From NCBI GenBank assembly GCA_963995505.1, contig OZ023180.1, positions 15,886,689-15,950,688 on the forward strand: a DNA stretch of 64,000 bases, read 5' to 3'. A model generated the notes under the pieces. The model saw nothing but the letters and a program-made list of their open reading frames with translations. It was not told the origin of the DNA and searched no databases. The translations under genes were made by a program, and so were the position numbers. Shown piece after piece: positions 58,003-64,000 of the stretch (its first letter is position 1; every line of letters starts with the position of its first letter). The DNA comes from Hypericum androsaemum (taxonomy: Eukaryota > Streptophyta > Magnoliopsida > Malpighiales > Hypericaceae).

Positions 58003-58661
58003 GGGAAAAGTCTACTTTAGTACCCTGTGGTATCGCCCAAAATCACTTTAGTACCCTGTGGTAAAAAATCGATCAATCGAGTCATACTTATTCCAATTAA
58101 CATCAAAAATGTCCTCGGGCAGCTGCCCGGACCTGCCCGAACCCTGCCCGAACTACATGGCCAGCCACATCCATCTCCTTCCCTCCTCCTCCTCCTCCCC
58201 TCCTCCTCCTCCTCCTCTGCGTCCTCCTCCTCCTCCGCCTCCTCCTTCTCCTCCTCCTCCTCTCCGCGTCCTCCTCCTCCTCCTCCTCCTCTGCGCGTCC
58301 TCCTCCTCCTCTGCGTCCTCCTCCGCGTCCTCCTCCTCCTCCTCCTCCACCTCTCCGCGTCCTCCTCCTCCTCCTCCTCCTCCTCCTCCACGTCCTCCTC
58401 CTCCTCCTCCTCCCCGCGTCCTCCTCCTCCTCCCCGCGTCCTCCTCCTCCTCTCCACATGGCGCCACGTCATCAAAATTTGGTGACGTGGCTGGCCACGT
58501 AGTTCGGGCAGGGTTCGGGTAGGTTCGGGCAGGTCCGGGCAGCTGCCCGAGGACCTTTTTGATGTTAATTGGAATAAGTATGACTCGATTGATAGATTTT
58601 TTACCACAGGATACTAAAGTAATTTTGGGCGATACTACAGGGTACTAAAGTGACTTTTCCC
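58003..58661. mobile_element. Mutator-like hairpin element M4 with a TCC-rich core
   Basis: Near-perfect inverted arms of about 165-175 bp (58003-58168 and about 58488-58661) enclose a TCC/CTC microsatellite. The flanks are a perfect 9-bp duplication TTTAATTTT (57994-58002 and 58662-58670). The target is one base offset from the right duplication of M3, so M4 inserted exactly at the edge of M3 or the reverse. All long open frames inside are low-complexity artefacts. Confidence 0.85.
58180..58460. repeat. TCC-rich microsatellite core of M4
   Basis: About 280 bases of nearly pure TCC/CTC repeats with GCG interruptions. They create long poly-Ser/Pro/Leu frames on one strand and poly-Glu/Arg/Gly on the other. 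None of these should be annotated as a protein. Confidence 0.9.
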
Positions 58662-58914
58662 TTTAATTTTTAACATTATTGATTATTCTCTATTTAATAA
58701 ATATTTTTATTAACTAACCCCGAATGCAACAGTGCTTCGCTCCGCAACGGCTAGCCCCTTTTGATAGTCAAAATCCCTAGCTTTTGGTGAATTTCCCACT
58801 TCCCGCCCAATTGCAACTCCGACCCCAATTCGAACCACCAGGTCACTCTCCTCCTCCAATCCTTCAACTCAACAAGCTCTCCCTCCTCCCCCGGTAGACG
58901 GCGCCGTTTCACGA

Positions 58915-59504
58915 ATGGAGGAAGGCCTAATCTCGGTGGACAAATGGAGAGCGGGGAGCTAGGCTTACTTCCTCACTCACCTCCACGTGGACCACACCCA
59001 GGGCCTTGCCTCCACCTGGTCCAACGGCCCCATCTACTGCTCCCGCCTCACCGCCAAGCTCTTCCCCTTCAGGTTCCCGGGCTTCGACCTCTTCCTTCTC
59101 CGCGTCCTCGACATTGGCGCCTGGTACACTCTCCCTCTCCTCTCCCTCGGCACCTCTGTCGTCCGCGTCATGGCCATCGACGCACACCATTGTCCCGGTA
59201 CGCGCCGTTTTGTCTTTACTGCCGAGTTAGTATCCGCTCGCTGGGTGTTTGTGTTTATTCCTCTATGAGAATTAGGTTGTTTTTGGTTTGCTTAGGTGCG
59301 GTCATCTTCTTGTTTCGCAGGGAGCTGGGGTGCCGTTTGTACACTGGCGATTTTCGGTGGGAGGCGAGCAGCGAGAGGGCCAGATGTCGGAGGGCGATGC
59401 TGCTTGGCGCATTCAAGGATGAGAGTGTCCATATGCTTTACTTAGACAACACTTATTGCAATCCGTCTTATGAGTTCCCGCCTCGCGAAGTTGCTGCTCA
59501 ACAG
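58915..59504 (+). pseudogene. SNM1/Apollo-type DNA nuclease, exons 1-2, nonsense-mutated and truncated
   Basis: Exon 1 (58915-59197) starts MEEGLISVDKWRAGS and continues AYFLTHLHVDHTQGL with the metallo-beta-lactamase motif HLHVDH, then GFDLFLLRVLDIGAWYTLPL and MAIDAHHCPG. Exon 2 (59296-59504, after CTTAG) continues AVIFLFRRELGCRLYTGDFR and VHMLYLDNTYCNPSYEFPPR, ending CAACAG|GTGAGT. The family (DCLRE1/SNM1; Apollo-like in plants) trims 5' DNA ends in crosslink repair and telomere care. A TAG at 58960-58962 replaces the Gln expected before AYFLTH (CAG to TAG). No later exon follows. By 59816 the DNA is a receptor-kinase scrap on the other strand, so the C-terminal beta-CASP part is missing. 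Confidence 0.85.
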
Positions 59505-59815
59505 GTGAGTTTAATCAGCTGCCTCTCAGAACTCAGGACTCTTGCCCATCCCAAGTTATTTCTACTCTTGGCCATGGATAGGGAATACTGATGTGTGTGC
59601 TGCATGTTCCACAACTTCTTGAGATTGATTCTGCAAGAGGTACTTTTTCCAAAACATAACTTCATAGACGTTGAATTAGAACCGTCGGTGATATAAAAAG
59701 CATGGACTGGGATCTCTAGATATGCGCTGCTTGTCTTTAACCAATAATTTTATTCTGTTGCATAATCTGAATGAACTAATGGTAGCACGATGCCGATATA
59801 CTTTAGACCTATTGA

Positions 59816-60097
59816 TTATAGGAAAAAGGTTCTATCAGTCATCAGTGTCAGAGATAGTTCCAGTACTATGAAGATCCATGGTACTTCTAAGTTCTTATTG
59901 ATTAGCGTGAAAAAAAGTCTGGAAGCTTCAGTATGCTTCCAATAATCAAAGTGAGAATCGAAAAATGATTCTCCAAGGAAAAGTGGGTTGTCTCTGTTGG
60001 CAATCCACACCATGGCAGGAGGATATCTGCAAACCAGGATCAGTGCGGGGGCTACCAAGGATGGTAACTTGGATCTGGAGGAGGTCACACAAGGCAA
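59816..60097 (-). pseudogene. Possible G-type lectin receptor fragment
   Basis: A minus-strand frame contains PPAMVWIANRDNPLFLGESF, which closely resembles the VVWVANRDNPL motif of bulb-lectin (S-domain) receptor kinases. The residues after it are not lectin-like. It lies downstream of the kinase gene, in the same orientation, so it is probably the leftover first exon of a neighbouring S-domain receptor. Confidence 0.5.
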
Positions 60098-60628
60098 GCT
60101 CTGTCATTACAACCAAGTTCTACTTTTCTACATTTTAACTGTTAGAGAGGCCTACCTTGGCTCTGGATTTCTTCCTCTTTTGTGTAAACAATGCATTATA
60201 ATTGGATGAATACACGGGGCTCCATAGCCAAAAGAACATCTGTCTCCTGATTTGCAGTATTATTTAATTACATGACATTGACACCAGTGAACTAATTTGC
60301 ATTGCGTTGAATGCTTCAAAGATATCCCATGTCTGGTCTCCTTTTCATAAGAATCAAGAAAAAGATGACTAAATTTGTCTGTGATTAGACCCCATTCAAG
60401 GAGGGAAGCCCTGTACATGGTGGCTAAACCTGTACATACACTTTAAGAGCACATTTAACTGTTCCTTACATTCATGAAGTTAAGGATTCTTATTAGTATA
60501 CTGTGAATTCTATGTTTTTATATATATCTATACTTTCTTATCAATAAAGTATGCAATCATCTAAAATTACAGAAACTAATGGAACCATCAATCTTAACTA
60601 AAAAAAATGGAAGAACAACAACGCTGAG

Positions 60629-62345
60629 TTATGCCTCCTGTTTACTTGAAGAAGCTGAGCCAGGCTCAAGACTGTGCTGGCTTCCTCTTGTGAAAGCTGG
60701 TTTCTTTGGGGCTGGAATAGTTGTTTCGTTGCTAAGAAAAACCAAAACACTGGACATGGTGGGACGGTCCTCCGGATTTTCTTCTATGCACAACAGTGCA
60801 ACATTCACGCACTTTAGAAATTCCTTACGTTTGCAGCTGTCACCTAGTGTCCCTGCCATGAATTCCATTGTCTTGCCTTTCTTCCATAACCTCCAGGCCT
60901 AGTAAGGTCACGAATAAACAAGCAATAAGTAATGACTATTCAGCAGATAGTGCACATTTAGATTAGGAGATATTTGGACTCACATCATCCAGTAGGTTGA
61001 AATCAGTAGTCTTCTTTCCACTTAGAATCTCCAATACAACCACTCCGAAACTGAAGACGTCAGATTTCACCGAGAACAACTCGTCTATCATGCACTCTGG
61101 AGCCATGTAACCACTGCATAACACAAGAGTTCAAGGCCATCATAAACAACCATAGTCGTGATTACCTCGTACATGATAATGTTATGTGATTTGATAACTT
61201 ACAAGGTTCCCATCATTCTTTCGGTGCCTCCCTCATTCTGCTTGCCTACAAGTATCATTGCTAAGCCGAAATCTGATATCTTAGGATTCATTTCCTCATC
61301 TAGCAATATGTTGCTTGTTTTCATATCTCTATGTATGATCCTGAACCTGGAGTCTTGGTGAAGATAAAGAAGTCCTCGAGCTACTCCAAGAATAATGTCA
61401 AAGCGCTTCTCCCAAGTCAAAAGTGCACTATGTTGTGAATCTGTTAAGTTTATCATCAGCGGCACAAGTTAGTGATTGAGGTTGATGCTTAATGCTAGAA
61501 CATAGATGCATCTACTCAATATATATGGTAACTAAGTTAGCAATAATGCAAAGTCTTTGTTTGAAGGCTCACCAAATATGAAGAGATCCAAACTTTTGTT
61601 ACGCATGTATTCATAGAGCAGAATCTTCTCATCTCCCTTTAAACAATAACCCAAAAGTCTCACAAGATTCCTATGTTGAAGCCTTCCGATCAACACAACC
61701 TCGTTCTTGAATTCCACTAAGCCTTGTCCAGAGGTGCTTGACAGTCTCTTTATAGCAACTTCTTCTCCTCCTGGAAACTTTCCCTGGAAGTCATAGCAAT
61801 CGATTGAATGCTTATCTCATAATGGCAAACTATTTAAAGAAAGAAGAAGAAAAAACTACTAAGTTGTAATAATACTTTTACATACAACACCAAGGTTACC
61901 TTGTAAACAGGTCCAAATCCACCTTGTCCTAGCTTGTTTGTAGTTGAAAAATTATCTGTTGCGGCTAGAATGCTATCGAAGTCAACAGACTGTACATCAA
62001 TGCCTTTACCATCTTCTTCTGTAAAGTGTTGATTGTCTATCAGCTGTTTGATACGCTCCTCAGTGTTGTGCATTAAAACTTCATATTGGAACTTCCCCCT
62101 GCCTTCAGAAAGGAAGAATAAACAAAATACTCATCAAACTAGGAATTGTAGGGAGAAAAGCACCGAATTCCTTCAGAATTGACACGGTTGTAAGATGTAA
62201 TTGAAAACCGTACCTCGTCTCTTTGTCAACTTTCTTCTGAATAGCCAACAACAAAGAATGCTGCATGAAAGAAGAACCACCACCCCTCCAATGCTTGCTC
62301 CAATAATCAAAGAAGCTGATGCATCTTTTCCTGAACCTTCACACG
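60629..62345 (-). CDS. Receptor-like kinase, membrane and kinase part (S-domain/CRK type)
   Basis: Six minus-strand exons join in frame: about 62345-62214 (transmembrane), 62102-61900, 61783-61573, 61440-61203, 61113-60984 and 60898-60629. The helix [20 protein letters not shown] is followed by a basic stop-transfer part. Kinase motifs are [11 protein letters not shown] (glycine loop), EEVAIKRLS (Lys), [13 protein letters not shown] (catalytic loop), ISDFGLAMI (DFG) and [20 protein letters not shown]. The C-terminal tail ends SASSSKQEA. All catalytic residues are present and no stop was found. The kinase would phosphorylate Ser/Thr in signalling. Upstream of the helix no ectodomain exon is seen; an LTR-like repeat lies there instead. 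The receptor is therefore 5'-truncated or has distant exons beyond the window. Confidence 0.75.
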
Positions 62346-62411
62346 AAATGAAACAAATTTGCAGATAAAGTTTCTTCTGAATAGGAGAGAATCAAGCATA
62401 ATCTGATAAGG

Positions 62412-62494
62412 AAACTAGCTGTTGTAAAAGAGCAATTAGAGTAGGTTAGTATACTAATTGTCATACTTAGTGTAACTTGTTTGAAAACGTGAAT
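62412..62494. repeat. Fragment similar to the window's right edge
   Basis: CTAGCTGTTGTAAAAGAGCA and the following GGTTAGTATAC resemble 63961-64000. This suggests that part of the same LTR-like unit precedes the left repeat. Confidence 0.4.
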
Positions 62495-62755
62495 TGGGAG
62501 GTGTTGGCAATGGCGTGATGATCTGCTGCTTCTGCAGCATTGTTCCAGGTTCTGCAGCTGCAGATTCTACAGCAGGCCTGCAGAACAGGTTGCAGTTGCT
62601 ATATGCAGCTTTGCAACCTCAACCCCCTCTGGCCATAATTAGATTATTGTAACCCGTTTATTTAGTCATCAATTAGGGTCAATCTAGGAAGGTTAAAAGC
62701 TGTCAATTTCCTTAATTAGATTCCACCATAATTACCCTCCAACTAGCTAGAGGCA
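62495..62755. repeat. LTR-like direct repeat, left copy
   Basis: About 260 bp starting TGTTGGCAATGGCGTGATGA recur at 63735 with indels. TGTTGG is a usual plant copia LTR start. The left copy has a CTGCAG-rich segment with an extra 15-20 bases compared with the right copy. Confidence 0.75.
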
Positions 62756-63734
62756 ACGAAAAACGAATCAATGGATCGTATGCTTGACAAGTTGTCGGAG
62801 TTCATCCGAGGGCTCGACAAAGCCTCGCAAGCTGGATCCGGTGAAGAGACCACCGATATGGTTGAATCGTCACGGATTTGGACTATTTGTGCAAGTATCC
62901 GAAAGTGGAGCATCCTAGGGTTGATGAGGGTGACGATGATGGAGTAGGGGAGCTTGAGCAAGATGTATTTGTTGTTGAGTTGCCTAAGAAATTGGGAAGC
63001 GAGGTTGATCTCGATACGAGCATTACCCAACCTAGGAACTCAGGAAAATTCGGATCGGAAGATGAACTAGACGAGAAAGGGCCTCCTAGGATCCTAGATG
63101 TTGGCTCAACTGTGCTTAGTTCCAAATTTTTTACTAGAAAGTCGTCTAAGGATGGGGGGGCGGGAGACACACAGAAGCTGTTCGACATAATGCTTGATAG
63201 GGGATTTGCATAGGAGTTACAAGGAGTTTTGATTGGTATTGAGGATGGGTGTGGAAGATGTTGGTTTTGCAGAGTTGTTCGACATATTGCTTGTGTTGAG
63301 AGGATGGGTGTGGAAGATGTTGATTTGTCTTTGGTTGAAGGTGTTGTTGGTGGTGCTGGTTTTAGTGTTCGCGAAAGAGAGATGCTATTGTTAGTAGTAT
63401 GGAGATGCTTTGAGAAGCTAAACTTGGTGAAGTTCATGGTGCTGCTGCTGGTTTTGAAGAAAACGTTTCCTGCAGTATTATTGAACTACTAGTTCTTTTG
63501 CTTCTGTCGAGAAGGGCACAAGTGTTGATGAGCTTGATAGAGATGTGATGACCATGAAGAAAAAAAAGAAAGTTGATGCCTAAGGAACTGCCTACTTTTA
63601 TCTTCTTTTACTTGGAGGATTTTGGAAAAGAATCTCGAGAGCTGAATCCACATGCCAAGACAATGCAAGATATTAGCAAGGTTGAAGGTGGAAAGTGAAA
63701 ACCATGACTTGCAAGGTCAACGTGAGTTGGAAAG
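62756..63734. other. Internal region between LTR-like repeats, no recognised protein
   Basis: Plus-strand open frames (62771 onwards, MDRMLDKLSEFIRGLDKASQ; 62878-63213; 63229-63492) have protein-like composition but match no family I know. A phrase GAGGATGGGTGTGGAAGATG is repeated (63240 and 63299). The size fits a small non-autonomous LTR element carrying unknown sequence. I see no primer-binding site. Confidence 0.35.
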
Positions 63735-64000
63735 TGTTGGCAATGGCGTGATGATCTGCTGCATGTTCCAGATTCTGCAGCTGCAGATTCCGCAGCAGTT
63801 CTAACAGGTTGCAGCTGCCATATGCAGCTTTGCAACCTCAACTCTCTGGCCATAATTAGACTATTGTAACTCGTGTATTTAGGCATCAATTACGGTCAAT
63901 CTAGGAAGGTTAATTGGTTATCAAATCCCTTAATTAGATACCAATTTAATTACCCGCCAACTAGCTGGTGTAAAAGAGGCGTTGGAGGAGGTTAGTGCAT
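63735..64000. repeat. LTR-like direct repeat, right copy (runs off the window)
   Basis: This copy begins with the same TGTTGGCAATGGCGTGATGA and is followed by sequence similar to 62412-62452. Its true end is beyond the window. Confidence 0.7.

Noticed and set aside
58017..58607. Several long open frames on both strands (up to about 196 codons)
   Set aside because: They are products of the TCC microsatellite: poly-Ser/Pro/Leu on one strand and poly-Glu/Arg/Gly on the other, open in all frames. No protein-like segment exists outside the repeat.
62883..63437. 184-codon Ser/Pro/Thr-rich minus-strand frame
   Set aside because: Its composition looks like the complement of the acidic/Gly-rich plus-strand frames, and no family motif could be seen on either strand.

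Overview
This is nuclear DNA of a flowering plant, almost certainly a eudicot. The evidence is plant-type LTR retrotransposons with a tRNA-Asp primer site, plant LINEs with zf-RVT and RNase H ends, Mutator-like elements with 9-bp target duplications, and plant gene families (neprosin/DUF239, F-box/LRR, receptor-like kinase, SNM1/Apollo nuclease). I cannot name the species. Most of the window is transposable-element sequence of several ages; only three or four loci look like host genes.

Left part (1-27.6 kb). A decayed Athila-like Ty3/gypsy copy on the minus strand (1 to about 5752) abuts the C-terminal scrap of another gypsy integrase. Then come a Mutator-like element (9766-10515), two LINE fragments (10.9-13.0 kb), a copia gag stub with its initiator-Met primer site (14.7-15.15 kb), a duplicated block around a probable solo LTR (15.8-16.9 kb), a single-exon F-box gene (18.9-19.8 kb, minus), an ORF1-only LINE (20.0-23.05 kb), and an Athila-like gag/protease remnant with an exact primer site (about 23.2-27.3 kb).

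Centre (28-51.7 kb). The main result is one neprosin-family (DUF239) gene on the plus strand. Its six exons are spread over 23.7 kb: 28024-28164, 28355-28432, 28515-28688, 34304-34462, 50504-50701 and 51313-51684. All junctions have GT/AG borders and keep one open frame of about 373 codons. Intron 3 (5.6 kb) holds LINE remnants, a minisatellite and a Mutator-like element carrying an enolase exon scrap. Intron 4 (16 kb) holds a complete antisense Athila-like element (34880-49087) with a perfect 5-bp target duplication (CCTCA), nearly identical 1.4-kb LTRs, gag, protease-RT-RNase H, integrase and a third ORF. A copia fragment sits between its 5' LTR and its gag. The coding region has several stop codons although the LTRs are young.

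Right part (51.7-64 kb). This holds a LINE RNase H remnant, a fold-back element (52824-53788), a copia pseudogene whose ORF survives across an internal deletion (54553-56451), and two Mutator-like elements inserted side by side at the same T-rich target (56924-57992 and 58003-58661). These are followed by a nonsense-mutated, truncated SNM1/Apollo nuclease gene (58915-59504), a receptor-like kinase with an intact membrane-kinase half and no visible ectodomain (60629-62345, minus), and a pair of LTR-like direct repeats running off the window edge.

No operon-like or pathway-level cooperation is expected here. The relations that matter are insertional: elements within introns, elements within elements, and shared palindromic sequence (CTAGCGATCGCTAG) in otherwise unrelated retroelements.
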